DNA of 64,000 nucleotides from Pseudopyrenochaeta lycopersici (taxonomy: Eukaryota > Ascomycota > Dothideomycetes > Pleosporales > Pseudopyrenochaetaceae), in assembly GCA_003313425.1 (NCBI GenBank), contig NHZP01000034.1, positions 521,194-585,193 on the forward strand, given 5' to 3'. Shown here piece after piece: positions 43,399 through 55,733 of the stretch. A model generated the notes under the pieces. That model did no database searches and was not told the origin of the DNA. It was given only the letters and a program-made list of their open reading frames with translations. The position numbers and the translations under genes are program-made. The stretch's first letter is position 1. Every line of letters begins with the position of its first letter.

Positions 43399-46300
43399 CC
43401 ATATGATCAAGGTATATAGTATTGCGCTGAATGCAATTGTTGCGAAGAAAGACTGGAAACTTTAGCACATTTGTTGGCTGTTGGTAGGTCAAGGCGTTCG
43501 TCCTCGCGATCAGTATACTCGGGGCAAACGCATCCTAGATTGCAGAACTGCATTACGCAAGGCGCAAGCCATTTACATTGAGGTAAAGTTACTAACAGCT
43601 TTCTAGTCACCGTTTCCGCTCAGCTCTCTAGCCACCATTACCGTGGTCTAACGTGCGATAGAGAACCGCAAGGCGCAAGCGGTGCCGCCATCCCAAGCGG
43701 TCTGGCTTGGAAGACGAGTGGTCTCATGCGAGTCAGTACGCTGGTGAAAATACTGTACCGGTATATATCTCGTGCTAGGAGGGCGGCGCAATGGTGTACC
43801 CGGTATAGGTAGCTACTAATTCCATCACAGGTGGTTATTTCCATATTCGGTTTGATGCCCCAGCAAACACCTGTGGGCAAGAAAGATCCGAGCAAAACTC
43901 AAACTGTCACATTTTGCATGATCTTACCCCCCCACCCCACCCCCCCGCCCCCCCCCGGGTAACGAAAGGCCCCTGCGTGCCGAAGAAAATGAGAGGTACC
44001 TCGACTGGCTCAATTTGGAGATAATCAAGAGTCGTCTTAGGCAGCCGTTGCAGTTTGCAATGCAGTCAGCGATGATGTGATTCTCCTGAGACGAGGGGTT
44101 GGCTATCCCCACAGCATGGTACCCAATCAGAGGTTACTTCAAGTTAAAGAGCTCGAGTGGTAAGTGAGTTTTCTTTGTGCGAAGTGGTTGCTAAGAGGCC
44201 TGTCCCATTTCAAGTGGTATGAATCCAATCATTCATCCCTCACCGTAGTCGGATTTGGCGCAACGGGTGACTGATGAGCAGATTAAAAGCTGCTGCACTG
44301 CACCACCTCTGCTCGCGGTACCTGTGTCAACAGACACTTCCTTAATTACCACTTTTTTGATTACAGCCGAGCAATAATACTTCCCACAATGGTTGTGCTG
44401 GTGTACTACTATTCCACCACTACAGTGCCTTCGAATTAGTCGCAAGCCCCAGTAGGCGCTTGCAAAAAGGCATCTTTGGCCCCATCCCTTCTCTGTCCGA
44501 TGGAGGAAATCCCAGGAAAAGCGGGCATGGTTCACAGTCTGCAGGTGTTAGTTGAAGATGGGTTGTAAGAACTGAGGGCTTGTCATTATGCATATGGCCT
44601 ACGCAAAGCCAGGAAAATGGGAACAATCTCCGTCCGGTTGCTATAGCTTCTGCATACCTCGCTGGTGTCACTACAGGGGGTGGTGGTAACATCGCAAGAT
44701 CTGAACTTTAGTCGAAACTCTGAAAAATGAATTACGGCAGGATGGCGGTACTTGAATCGAGTTCAGCTACCAGACACTAAATGAGACGAAATTGATGTAG
44801 CTTGATAAGAGGTCAGCGCCCGGGAACGGTTTGCAGATCTCCGTCCGCCAGACAGGGATATGTGCGCGCGAGGGACATCAGAGAGGACACTAATATCGTA
44901 TGGTGTTGTAGTAAATTTAACAGGGGATTGGCTCTTGAACCTGGATATAACCTTGATACCGTTGTACTTACGTCAAGCATCGAGAGCCAGCGTGTTGTCC
45001 CGAGTAGTATCAGCTTCATTGCTTCGCGTAGCAGGAAATATATATCGGATACGTTTCAAATAACGGACTGGATTTAGGTACACTTCTCGCTCCCTGCTGC
45101 CTAAGATGTACCCAAAGAGTACGTCGAGCTTTGTAATATCATACGCCAGATATATTGCAGCACTGCCCTCCGGACACCGTACGGAACAAGAATGTCCAAC
45201 GACGTGGTGCTACCATCGCTTTGTGGTGCACTGCTCAATTGAAGGCCTCAGGAATTAGGTAGTAAGACGTTCATGGTATTGTTGAGTGCGATATTGGATG
45301 GAAGGATATAACCTCGGGGAGACGAGCAATCAGAAAGGTCTAAGTTAGTCGCAAACCCAACCCCTGGTACACAAAAGAATATTAAAGAGGGCCTCAAATA
45401 GCCTTTCGCTATCAATAGATTCCCCTGAAAATGAGGAACCGGGCTATGACACAGCTAGCAAGCAAATATAGCACTGTTGGGGTGCTGCGGCTGCATACAA
45501 TCGCTACCGGCTTGAATTGTAGCATTGTTGCTAGTGTTTATCAGCCTGTAGCGACGTAAGATCCAGTGCAATATCCGATCCCTGTCAGCGTAATTGTAGC
45601 GGGGTACTGTTCCGCGATGGCAGTTTTCGCTAGTCGGACGTGGGTGCTGGGGCGTGTTGTCGCCTATCTAGTAAAAAGCCCAGTGGGACATGTCCTGCGC
45701 GCGAGTGCAACTCGGTGACCCTGGCCAACGTGGTTACTAGCGCGATGAAGATTGGCTACCATGGCACTGTCCCCTGACTTCGACCCATGGGCTTGGTTAT
45801 TCACGAGAAAATAATATATTGGACTGTGAAGTAGGTAACACATATCCTAGTGAAACCCCCGAGTCTTGCCCGAATAGCGCCACGATTGGGTCTGACTATC
45901 AGAATCCAGACTGAAAGTCATAACGTACAGGCGACTATTCTGAGGAGCTGTCCATATTATGCTGGCTTGGTGTTGTTTTCTCCTCAACGCTGCCTTGATT
46001 GCCGTTTCGGCATCCTGATGCTGCAGTGCCATAAGATCGATATCGGAGTGGCTACCTTCATCGTACGCCCAGAGCTGTTAACGATAGGCAATAGGCGATA
46101 AGGCCTTTATTGTTATTGTATTGCATAAGGAAATCTATATCGTTTATCACCTACCTATCACAATAAGTAAACAATACAGTCTTGGCATGGTGTAGCGTAA
46201 ACCGTACGTTCATGCACCTACCCTGAAAATAAGCACATCTCAAATCGCCAAAACAACTAAGGTCTCTATCACAAGTGATCTAGTTAATGAGATAGATGGC

Positions 46301-46519
46301 TAGGGGAGAGCGGACTGGCACCCTGGGTTTCAAATATAATCCCCTTGGAACTGCTTTGAGTTCCTCGAGATCGCTAAACGTAGAGAATTGCAGATGCATG
46401 GATAAATGGGGGAGGGACGAGAAACCGAAGGTTGGAACGATGAATTTTTGTAATTTTGTCAGATTCTGGAAATAATAGAGATACTAGAGGTACTAGAAGG
46501 CGCTGGGTCGAAGACGCTT
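43399..46519. other. Arm spacer, no gene supported
   Basis: About 3.1 kb without a convincing gene. It includes a C-rich tract at 43,927-43,957, where the two arms differ by one base. Small open frames (for example near 44.5 and 45.9 kb) have no domains. Confidence 0.45.
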
Positions 46520-46975
46520 CAAATGCTGAGTTTATGGACATGCATCATCGGACAAGGCAGAATGGGCGGCAAACTTTTGCTCAGGCTCACCGATGCTATG
46601 CTAACATACTTGCATATTTTCCACCTTTCCGGTGAGCGTTCCCGCGCGCGTAGTCTCGCTATTTGTCCCAGGAGACACCATTTCGAATCTCACATGTTTG
46701 AGAGACGAGAAAAGGTAATCAGTGTTGCCACGCATTCGCAAGCAATACTCGAAATGATGGAGTATGACATGTAAGCTTCTAATAAGAATAGCAAGATGTC
46801 TCACCACGTATACAGAGACTAGGTCCTTAAACCAATTGCCGAGCACTGGCTAGAGAGAGGAGGTAACTTTATTCTAGAGGAGGACAATGATAGTGGCTAT
46901 GGCGGAGGGCAGTCAAAGAAATGGAACATTGTTAAGACTTAGAAGCCGAATAACAAAGAATTAAGAGGAATAAGA
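46520..46975 (+). pseudogene. DDE transposase relic (Tc1/mariner-like?)
   Basis: Decayed frames including HWLERGGNFILEEDNDSGYG...KKWNIVK, which resembles the FILEEDxDSGHG region of fungal DDE_3-type transposases. Many stops. Family assignment is tentative. Confidence 0.4.
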
Positions 46976-46984
46976 TTACCTACA

Positions 46985-47219
46985 CCGCGGCCCAAGAGTG
47001 CTGCAGCAGTGATGGCTCCAGAGGCCTGGAAAAGTCTCGGCCCGCGTAAGAGACAACGACATCAGTAGAAGACAAGCCTAGTGATATAAACGATCTAGCA
47101 TCAGCCTCCCTGTAGACGTCTAAATGTCCATGCACATTAATTACTGTGAATTATATTGGCGCTAATAAAATGTGGCTAGCGCGGTGGACAAATCTCAAGG
47201 GGGACAAATCTCAGTAGCC
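46985..47219 (+). pseudogene. 3' end of a related MULE element
   Basis: RPKSAAAVMAPEAWKSLGPRKRQRHQ at 46,985-47,068 matches the last residues of the intact MULE transposase, and 47,174-47,219 is a degenerate right terminal repeat with two of the three GGGGACAAATCTC units and a final AGTAGCC. It is an older, diverged cousin of the central element in the same orientation. Confidence 0.72.
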
Positions 47220-47572
47220 TCAAGTAGGGGCGCGCTTTTAGCCGGGAAATCGGTTACGGCTATGCAAAATTTTAGGCTAGTATTTTACTGACAAACTGAA
47301 AGGCAAGTACGAGCAAAGCGGGTTAACGATCATGGAACGAAAACAGCGCACAGAAAGGGGGGAAATCGGACAATCGGTATAGCAGGTAGAATAAAACCGG
47401 TGGCAAAATCGTGTGGGCATACTGTTAGGAGTCTGATTTCTGCGGCTAAAGGCTTGATATATCGCCAGGGAGGAATATACTGCCTATACCCCTAACTTCC
47501 CTAAGCTCGTTTAGTTCTTTTTGACACGACTGTCTCGAGATGCCTCCAATAGTAATAAAGCTTAGGCAATAC

Positions 47573-47966
47573 TCATGCAGGGCATGTCGTAACTGGCAGA
47601 GGGTCTGAGGATTCGCAATAACCGGACGTAACCCTACGACTAGCTTTCGCACAGTCATTGGGAGAGGCAGTGTTCCTAGATTACATTAGAATGTTATTTC
47701 ATCCAATATTCAATCTATACCTACCTGGTGAACGACATATAACACCATTTCAGAGTATCAAGGTACTCCCCATCGTTGGTCACAACAAAGGTGAGTTGAT
47801 TCTCAGCAGCCTTTAGGAGACTCGTTAGACAAGCAAATCGCAACGGGAAACGGTTGATACATACACTATAGCAGCATTTTGTTAGTGCTTGCCGTTCAAC
47901 CACGCCGACAGGTGACGCTAGCGCAAGCACTGGGGCTAGGATGATGAGGCATTTGAAGAGTTGCAT
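47573..47966 (-). CDS. Small secreted cysteine-rich protein (effector candidate), left copy
   Basis: Three minus-strand exons: 47865-47966, 47725-47810, 47573-47675; introns of 54 and 49 nt with GTATGT...CTAAAG and GTAGGT...ATCTAG. About 96 aa. The N-terminus MQLFKCLIILAPVLALASPV is a clear signal peptide with likely cleavage after ALA-SPV; a VVERQ dibasic-like stretch may be a propeptide. The mature part has six cysteines (CC, WC, DC, YC, TC), an even number fitting three disulfides. No known domain recognised. Size, secretion and Cys content match fungal effector-like proteins; function unproven. Mirrored at 54,287-54,680. Confidence 0.72.
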
Positions 47967-49146
47967 TTTGAACAAAAACCGGATTTTTGGAGATAGACAA
48001 AGTTTGATGTAAATAGGACAATTGAAGACAATCACACGAAGGACTTGACTCTTATATGTATATGTTTTCAACCCTGGCTTCGGAATCTGCAGGAGATCAT
48101 CATCAGGCATCCCAAAGAGGAATCTCATCTCGGTCCATGGAATTGCGCGTCTTACTTCGTATAGCTCCGAAAGATCTCACATTTCATGTCTACTATGCTG
48201 ATAAATCGGGATTGCCTCGAAGGGCAGTTCGCTGGAGAACCTCCTGTTTGATAAAAATTTCGGGAAGCGCACAGATATGGAATGTGGGATCTTTTGGCCG
48301 TGTACGAAGTAATGGAGGTGGCAACACTCATCAGTTGTGCTTGGTAATATTATTGGAAGATCCAAGGTGGATGTAAAACCTAATACAACAATATACAATG
48401 CGGGAAATATATTGATGTGGAACTTTACAGGGGGAAACGAAATCAGCTTCAGCTTGCTAAGAGAAGAAGGTGACTAAAAAAAGGACCGGGAAACCTTTTT
48501 AAGGCCAAATTAAAAAGGTCTAGTCCGGGTTCGGTTAAAGCTTCGATCCACTCCTGCCATCGCTTGCTCACACGTGCTTACTCTCAGACCATCCCATATT
48601 AAGAACCTTCGCCCATTAACGTGTTTTACCAGTCACAAACTGGCACCAGTCACCGACCAAAGCCAAAAACCACCAAAAATCAGAAAAACCATCCCTTGCA
48701 ATCTCAACAACCACTAACTATTACATCTTAAAACTTAATATCTAGCCTTCCATATATACTTTAAGCTTTATTTCAAATCTATAGAGGATTTTATTATCTA
48801 CGGAGTAGTAAAATCTATAAGTCTAAGGATTTCGTAAGAGCTATTAAATATGTAAGCAGGGAGGTGATAAAAAGTCATGTATTCCTCTGACATGTGTCTG
48901 TGTATCCAGTGTTAATACAGTTGAAGCGGATCTGGGACCTATGACGAAACGATCGACAGCATAGCCAACGACATGGTAATTTTCAGATCACACACCCGTG
49001 CCAGTGCAGGATTGTCAAACATCACACTGACTGAAACAGCAATATGTGACAGGGGCTGTGGGCGTATATATAAGAGTGAAGCACCACGCCTGTAGGAACA
49101 ACAACAATGAACACAATCACTTGCTTTAACAGGATTAACTTAACTC
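47967..49146. other. Arm spacer upstream of the secreted protein
   Basis: Putative promoter, then AT-rich DNA. A 10-bp inverted repeat (ACCTTTTTAA and complement, 7-nt loop) lies at 48,493-48,519. No gene supported. Confidence 0.45.
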
Positions 49147-49277
49147 TTTGCGGCATAGTGGGTTTTGCGGGACACAGGGATAGACGTTAATGATCATGGG
49201 AAGAAAATGTCTATTAATTTAATTAACTTAGGGTTAACGTCCCTCCCTGCGTGCCGCAAAACCCTGCGTGCCGCAAA
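49147..49277. mobile_element. MITE-like 131-bp element
   Basis: Inverted ends TTTGCGGCA...TGCCGCAAA of about 45 bp on each side, each made of two tandem copies of a TTTGCGGCACGCAGGG-like unit and closing on ACGTTAA/TTAACGT. No coding capacity. A single similar end lies at 6,270-6,308. Its autonomous parent is not identified. Confidence 0.65.
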
Positions 49278-49619
49278 CCCACCAGTGCTTTTCATCATAA
49301 CAAAGCTAACAATAATCAAGAGGCGCAGATAATCTCGGAATAGAGACATTGAATTCTAAGCTTTATGCAAACTACATATCTTCTATAGAAATCCCTTCCT
49401 TAGCCTGTAATACCACAATTCACCACAGGCATATTCGCTGGCGTCACTTCGGATAGCCTCGGATTTACTGGAGAGTTCGTACATCCTATCTAAAGCCTTG
49501 TTAAGCTGTAGACAGACATAAAAAGATTCTATACCGAGCGTAGTACTCGAATATCTAAGCTCGTTGTGCTTTAGGAGCAACCTAATGCCTCATTAAGCGG
49601 GGTCGATAAACGAGAGCCT

Positions 49620-49688
49620 GGCTAGTGAGATTTGTCCCCAAGGTTTTGAGATTTGTCCCCAAAATGAGATTTGTCCCCAATGCTAGCC
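49620..49688 (-). repeat. Solo MULE right-end repeat, inverted, at the left arm tip
   Basis: A 69-bp reverse complement of the MULE right terminal repeat directly abuts the left end of the central element with one A between. It is part of the palindrome arm rather than of the element. Confidence 0.92.
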
Positions 49689-49689
49689 A

Positions 49690-52563
49690 GGCTAGTGAGA
49701 TTTGTCCCCAAGGTTTTGAGATTTGTCCCCAAAATGAGATTTGTCCCCAACGCTAATGCTAGTGGAAATCAATCACCTAGCTTGGCTTAGCGCGTAATCT
49801 ATGAACGCGACACTGCCGCGACACCATCGCGTCTCCGCCGCAGGTAACCAGTTAGAAAAGAACGTAGGTCTTAAATGTGTTTTCTTGTCTTGAGCATCTC
49901 GGTATGGAAGACATTACCCCCCCTCCAGACCAGCTCTACAGCTCCTATGAAGAAGCGTATGATGCGCTCAAGACGCATGGCATGCAGCACGGCTACGGCT
50001 TTGTCCTGAAGCGGAGTTGGCCTCACAATTCAGATGTCAAAACACGTTATTACTACCACTGCGATTGCTTCAGGAACAACTACCATTCAAGTGCAAAGGT
50101 TCTGAGTACAAGCACGCGCTCAACAGGATGCCCTTTCAAGCTCGTTATCTTCAAGGTGAAGCTCACCAGCCAGTGGAAGCTAGAGGTGCAGGACAAGCAT
50201 CACAATCACCCCCGATCAATCAATCCTAGCGCGCACAATGTCTATCGCAGGCGTACATCAGCACAGAAGGAAGTAATTGAGTCAATGACGCACGCTGGGG
50301 CGCGGCCGATGCAGATACTAGCGGCGATCCAAAGGGAAGACCAAGACACACTGGTCTCTGCCACTGATATCCGAGGCGAGAGGAAGGCAATTCGGGAGAA
50401 ACACTTGAACGGCAGGAGTCCAATGGAGACATTATTAGACGACTTATCTATGGCAGACTGGGTCTTCGCAGTGAAGAAGGATGATAATAACCGCGTACAA
50501 AATCTCTTCTTCGCCCACCAGAAGCAGGTCGAGTTGCTGGTGGCAAACCCCGACGTACTGTTGATGGACTGCACATACCGCACCAACAAGTACAGACTTC
50601 CACTGTTGCACATACTTGGCTGCACCAACCTACAGACCTTCTTCTCTGCGGGCTTCTGCTTCCTTAGCAATGAGACACAAGCAGACTACTATTGGGCAAT
50701 CGCGAACTTCCTGCTTAAGACAGGGATACAACGACCACAGGTATTCATCAGCGATCAGGAAGAGGCGTTGAAGATGGCAGCTCGCTCGCTACTTCCAGGA
50801 GTCCCTCAGCTTCTATGCGTGTGGCATATTAACAAGAACGTCCAGACTAAGGCTCAGCAGACCTGGCGAGACGCCAATGGCGCAACGAAAGAGGAGAAGC
50901 AGAGGATCGTTGAACACAGGGCTGCGTTCATGAAGCGTTGGACTCAGGTATGCCCCATGCCAATCGCCCAAGAGACTTTGAGGGAAGCCGTCCTCTAAAA
51001 AAGTTGCTTGCAGAACTAACTAGGGCAGCTCGTCTACGCAAAGAGACCGCTGGAGTTCCAGCTGAAGTGGAACGATCTGCTTAAAGACTACAGCCACCAG
51101 CAGGAACTCTGCAGATACCTGCAAGACAATCAATACCTTACACGCACCGAGTGGGCAGCTGCTTGGACTTCCCACCACCGACACTATAACACCATCACAA
51201 GTTCGCCCGTTGAAGGAATGCACAAGGTCCTGAAGGACTACCTCATGACTTCGAGAGGCGACTTGCTGCGCGTTGTAGGGAGGATTGAGCAAATGGTCAG
51301 GAGTCAATACAACAAGTACAGAAAGGAACTTGCTTCCTCCAAACATAGCGTCAAGTTCGGGCATAAGCTAGAGGCAATGCCATTCCTGCCTCCTGGCATC
51401 CATAACGTCCTGACGCCACCGGCGATCGAGCGCATTAGGCAACAGGATCTGCTGCGCCAGAAGGAGCAGAGAGAGCGTCGCGGCGGACATCCTTGTTCGG
51501 GCCTGTTCGAGAAAACAAATGGCCTTCCGTGTCGCCATACGCTGCAAGACGTGAGGAGATCTGGTTCAACGTTACGACTGAACCACCTCTACGATGACCA
51601 CTGGCGGTATCAACGTGAGCAAGGGCCGTCAATCTGCCTGTCTCCAAGGCCGCATCAGTCTGTTCTAGAGCCTCTCACCGCTCAAACAAGAGGTGGGCTG
51701 AGGAGGAACGAGGCATCAACTCGACGAGATCCATCAGCTTTCGAACGACGCGTGCCGCCTTCTGTTCCTCACTTCCCACCTCACCTCCAACCTCAGGGTC
51801 AAACACTCGCTGAAGCCCTGCGACAAGTAAACACCTCTGTTACCGTGTCGATTCCTACATCTGTGCCAAGTGTGAATCCTATGACTACCTGTGTATCTGT
51901 ATCGACCCCTGCACCTGCTCCTATACCTCCTCCCCCATTCCTCCGTTCGTCTCCGCCTGTAGCTGTTGCTGTGTCTGTCACTATGGGTCCACCTCCTGCT
52001 TGGCAACCACCGTCGTTGGAAGAGTTCCTAGCCGACATCGAACGTCGACGGTGTCAGCCCGTTCTATATGAGTATAATGACATGATCTCAGCGATTAACT
52101 TCCTGGCAGAGACGGGGCAGGAAGATGATCCTGCAGAGTTGGTTGAAGCACGGAATATGGCGCTCGCTACACAAGGGCTATTTGCTTCCTGTACCCCCAC
52201 AATGGCATGGAACTATCACTTTGGAGACATGGAAGCTTTCTACGCAGAGAGATTCGCGCAAGTCGATGCGCAAAATTCTCTGCTCGAGCTTCAGGATGTA
52301 CCAAGACAGCGTCCTAAGCGTGCTGCAGCAGCGACGGCTTCTGAAGCTTGGAAAGATCTCAGCCCGCGCAAGAGAAAACGACGTCAATAGAGGATAGATT
52401 CAATGAGACAAAATTGATAGTTTGAGCCACTGAAGACGTCGAAGTGTCGCTACATGGCGTTTTGTAATTTATTTTTTTGCGCTAGTAGAGTTATGGCTAG
52501 CATTGGGGACAAATCTCATTTTGGGGACAAATCTCAAAACCTTGGGGACAAATCTCACTAGCC
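49690..52563 (+). mobile_element. MULE DNA transposon, copy 2, at the palindrome axis
   Basis: Coordinates equal those of copy 1 plus 46,698 throughout; terminal repeats, gene and intron appear identical. The palindrome axis (51,126.5) is exactly the centre of this element. There is no target-site duplication: the flanks are complementary (…TGCTAGCCA and TGGCTAGCA…), not direct repeats. Confidence 0.93.
49904..52390 (+). CDS. MULE transposase, second copy
   Basis: Exons 49904-50947 and 51029-52390, same 81-nt intron and same 801-aa product as at 3206-5692. No substitution was noticed in the translated parts. It is the only non-duplicated content between the palindrome arms. Confidence 0.9.
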
Positions 52564-52564
52564 T

Positions 52565-52633
52565 GGCTAGCATTGGGGACAAATCTCATTTTGGGGACAA
52601 ATCTCAAAACCTTGGGGACAAATCTCACTAGCC
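52565..52633 (+). repeat. Solo MULE right-end repeat at the right arm tip
   Basis: A second, tandem copy of the 69-bp right end, one T after the central element. Mirror of 49,620-49,688. Confidence 0.92.
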
Positions 52634-52975
52634 AGGCTCTCGTTTATCGACCCCGCTTAATGAGGCATTAGGTTGCTCCTAAAGCACAACGAGCTTAGAT
52701 ATTCGAGTACTACGCTCGGTATAGAATCTTTTTATGTCTGTCTACAGCTTAACAAGGCTTTAGATAGGATGTACGAACTCTCCAGTAAATCCGAGGCTAT
52801 CCGAAGTGACGCCAGCGAATATGCCTGTGGTGAATTGTGGTATTACAGGCTAAGGAAGGGATTTCTATAGAAGATATGTAGTTTGCATAAAGCTTAGAAT
52901 TCAATGTCTCTATTCCGAGATTATCTGCGCCTCTTGATTATTGTTAGCTTTGTTATGATGAAAAGCACTGGTGGG

Positions 52976-53106
52976 TTTGCGGCACGCAGGGTTTTGCGGC
53001 ACGCAGGGAGGGACGTTAACCCTAAGTTAATTAAATTAATAGACATTTTCTTCCCATGATCATTAACGTCTATCCCTGTGTCCCGCAAAACCCACTATGC
53101 CGCAAA
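52976..53106. mobile_element. MITE-like element, right-arm copy
   Basis: Mirror of 49,147-49,277 with the same ends and length. Confidence 0.65.
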
Positions 53107-54286
53107 GAGTTAAGTTAATCCTGTTAAAGCAAGTGATTGTGTTCATTGTTGTTGTTCCTACAGGCGTGGTGCTTCACTCTTATATATACGCCCACAGCCC
53201 CTGTCACATATTGCTGTTTCAGTCAGTGTGATGTTTGACAATCCTGCACTGGCACGGGTGTGTGATCTGAAAATTACCATGTCGTTGGCTATGCTGTCGA
53301 TCGTTTCGTCATAGGTCCCAGATCCGCTTCAACTGTATTAACACTGGATACACAGACACATGTCAGAGGAATACATGACTTTTTATCACCTCCCTGCTTA
53401 CATATTTAATAGCTCTTACGAAATCCTTAGACTTATAGATTTTACTACTCCGTAGATAATAAAATCCTCTATAGATTTGAAATAAAGCTTAAAGTATATA
53501 TGGAAGGCTAGATATTAAGTTTTAAGATGTAATAGTTAGTGGTTGTTGAGATTGCAAGGGATGGTTTTTCTGATTTTTGGTGGTTTTTGGCTTTGGTCGG
53601 TGACTGGTGCCAGTTTGTGACTGGTAAAACACGTTAATGGGCGAAGGTTCTTAATATGGGATGGTCTGAGAGTAAGCACGTGTGAGCAAGCGATGGCAGG
53701 AGTGGATCGAAGCTTTAACCGAACCCGGACTAGACCTTTTTAATTTGGCCTTAAAAAGGTTTCCCGGTCCTTTTTTTAGTCACCTTCTTCTCTTAGCAAG
53801 CTGAAGCTGATTTCGTTTCCCCCTGTAAAGTTCCACATCAATATATTTCCCGCATTGTATATTGTTGTATTAGGTTTTACATCCACCTTGGATCTTCCAA
53901 TAATATTACCAAGCACAACTGATGAGTGTTGCCACCTCCATTACTTCGTACACGGCCAAAAGATCCCACATTCCATATCTGTGCGCTTCCCGAAATTTTT
54001 ATCAAACAGGAGGTTCTCCAGCGAACTGCCCTTCGAGGCAATCCCGATTTATCAGCATAGTAGACATGAAATGTGAGATCTTTCGGAGCTATACGAAGTA
54101 AGACGCGCAATTCCATGGACCGAGATGAGATTCCTCTTTGGGATGCCTGATGATGATCTCCTGCAGATTCCGAAGCCAGGGTTGAAAACATATACATATA
54201 AGAGTCAAGTCCTTCGTGTGATTGTCTTCAATTGTCCTATTTACATCAAACTTTGTCTATCTCCAAAAATCCGGTTTTTGTTCAAA
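53107..54286. other. Arm spacer (mirror of 47,967-49,146)
   Basis: Same content as the left arm. No gene supported; the last part is the promoter of the secreted protein. Confidence 0.45.
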
Positions 54287-54680
54287 ATGCAACTCTTCAA
54301 ATGCCTCATCATCCTAGCCCCAGTGCTTGCGCTAGCGTCACCTGTCGGCGTGGTTGAACGGCAAGCACTAACAAAATGCTGCTATAGTGTATGTATCAAC
54401 CGTTTCCCGTTGCGATTTGCTTGTCTAACGAGTCTCCTAAAGGCTGCTGAGAATCAACTCACCTTTGTTGTGACCAACGATGGGGAGTACCTTGATACTC
54501 TGAAATGGTGTTATATGTCGTTCACCAGGTAGGTATAGATTGAATATTGGATGAAATAACATTCTAATGTAATCTAGGAACACTGCCTCTCCCAATGACT
54601 GTGCGAAAGCTAGTCGTAGGGTTACGTCCGGTTATTGCGAATCCTCAGACCCTCTGCCAGTTACGACATGCCCTGCATGA
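54287..54680 (+). CDS. Small secreted cysteine-rich protein, right copy
   Basis: Exons 54287-54388, 54443-54528 and 54578-54680 give the same 96-aa secreted product as the left-arm gene. Splice junctions: phase 0 then phase 2. This orientation makes the gene easiest to read: signal peptide in exon 1, the CC pair at its end, WCY in exon 2 and the last three Cys in exon 3. If both arms are real the cell holds two identical copies transcribed toward opposite sides of the axis. Confidence 0.72.
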
Positions 54681-55033
54681 GTATTGCCTAAGCTTTATTA
54701 CTATTGGAGGCATCTCGAGACAGTCGTGTCAAAAAGAACTAAACGAGCTTAGGGAAGTTAGGGGTATAGGCAGTATATTCCTCCCTGGCGATATATCAAG
54801 CCTTTAGCCGCAGAAATCAGACTCCTAACAGTATGCCCACACGATTTTGCCACCGGTTTTATTCTACCTGCTATACCGATTGTCCGATTTCCCCCCTTTC
54901 TGTGCGCTGTTTTCGTTCCATGATCGTTAACCCGCTTTGCTCGTACTTGCCTTTCAGTTTGTCAGTAAAATACTAGCCTAAAATTTTGCATAGCCGTAAC
55001 CGATTTCCCGGCTAAAAGCGCGCCCCTACTTGA

Positions 55034-55268
55034 GGCTACTGAGATTTGTCCCCCTTGAGATTTGTCCACCGCGCTAGCCACATTTTATTAGCGCCAATAT
55101 AATTCACAGTAATTAATGTGCATGGACATTTAGACGTCTACAGGGAGGCTGATGCTAGATCGTTTATATCACTAGGCTTGTCTTCTACTGATGTCGTTGT
55201 CTCTTACGCGGGCCGAGACTTTTCCAGGCCTCTGGAGCCATCACTGCTGCAGCACTCTTGGGCCGCGG
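55034..55268 (-). pseudogene. Related MULE 3' end, right-arm copy
   Basis: Mirror of 46,985-47,219, with the degenerate terminal repeat at 55,034-55,079. Confidence 0.7.
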
Positions 55269-55277
55269 TGTAGGTAA

Positions 55278-55733
55278 TCTTATTCCTCTTAATTCTTTGT
55301 TATTCGGCTTCTAAGTCTTAACAATGTTCCATTTCTTTGACTGCCCTCCGCCATAGCCACTATCATTGTCCTCCTCTAGAATAAAGTTACCTCCTCTCTC
55401 TAGCCAGTGCTCGGCAATTGGTTTAAGGACCTAGTCTCTGTATACGTGGTGAGACATCTTGCTATTCTTATTAGAAGCTTACATGTCATACTCCATCATT
55501 TCGAGTATTGCTTGCGAATGCGTGGCAACACTGATTACCTTTTCTCGTCTCTCAAACATGTGAGATTCGAAATGGTGTCTCCTGGGACAAATAGCGAGAC
55601 TACGCGCGCGGGAACGCTCACCGGAAAGGTGGAAAATATGCAAGTATGTTAGCATAGCATCGGTGAGCCTGAGCAAAAGTTTGCCGCCCATTCTGCCTTG
55701 TCCGATGATGCATGTCCATAAACTCAGCATTTG
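55278..55733 (-). pseudogene. DDE transposase relic, right-arm copy
   Basis: Mirror of 46,520-46,975, equally decayed. Confidence 0.4.

Larger units (their letters stand above)
38266..49689 (+). repeat. Left arm of the giant inverted repeat
   Basis: The sequence from about 38,266 to 49,689 reappears in reverse complement at 52,564-64,000. Paired coordinates sum to 102,253 from the axis to about 43.94 kb, to 102,252 from there to about 41.03 kb, and drift by up to about 12 farther out because of single-base indels. The outer limit is set by the window end, so the arm may be longer. Confidence 0.95.

Noticed and set aside
43927..43957. C-rich tract as a G-quadruplex regulatory element
   Set aside because: Possible in principle, but it is the site of a length difference between arms and adjoins no gene start; I see no evidence of function.
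48480..48560. Possible tRNA (GGTTCG-like loop) beside an inverted repeat
   Set aside because: No acceptor, D or anticodon stems could be folded; only a 10-bp hairpin remains.
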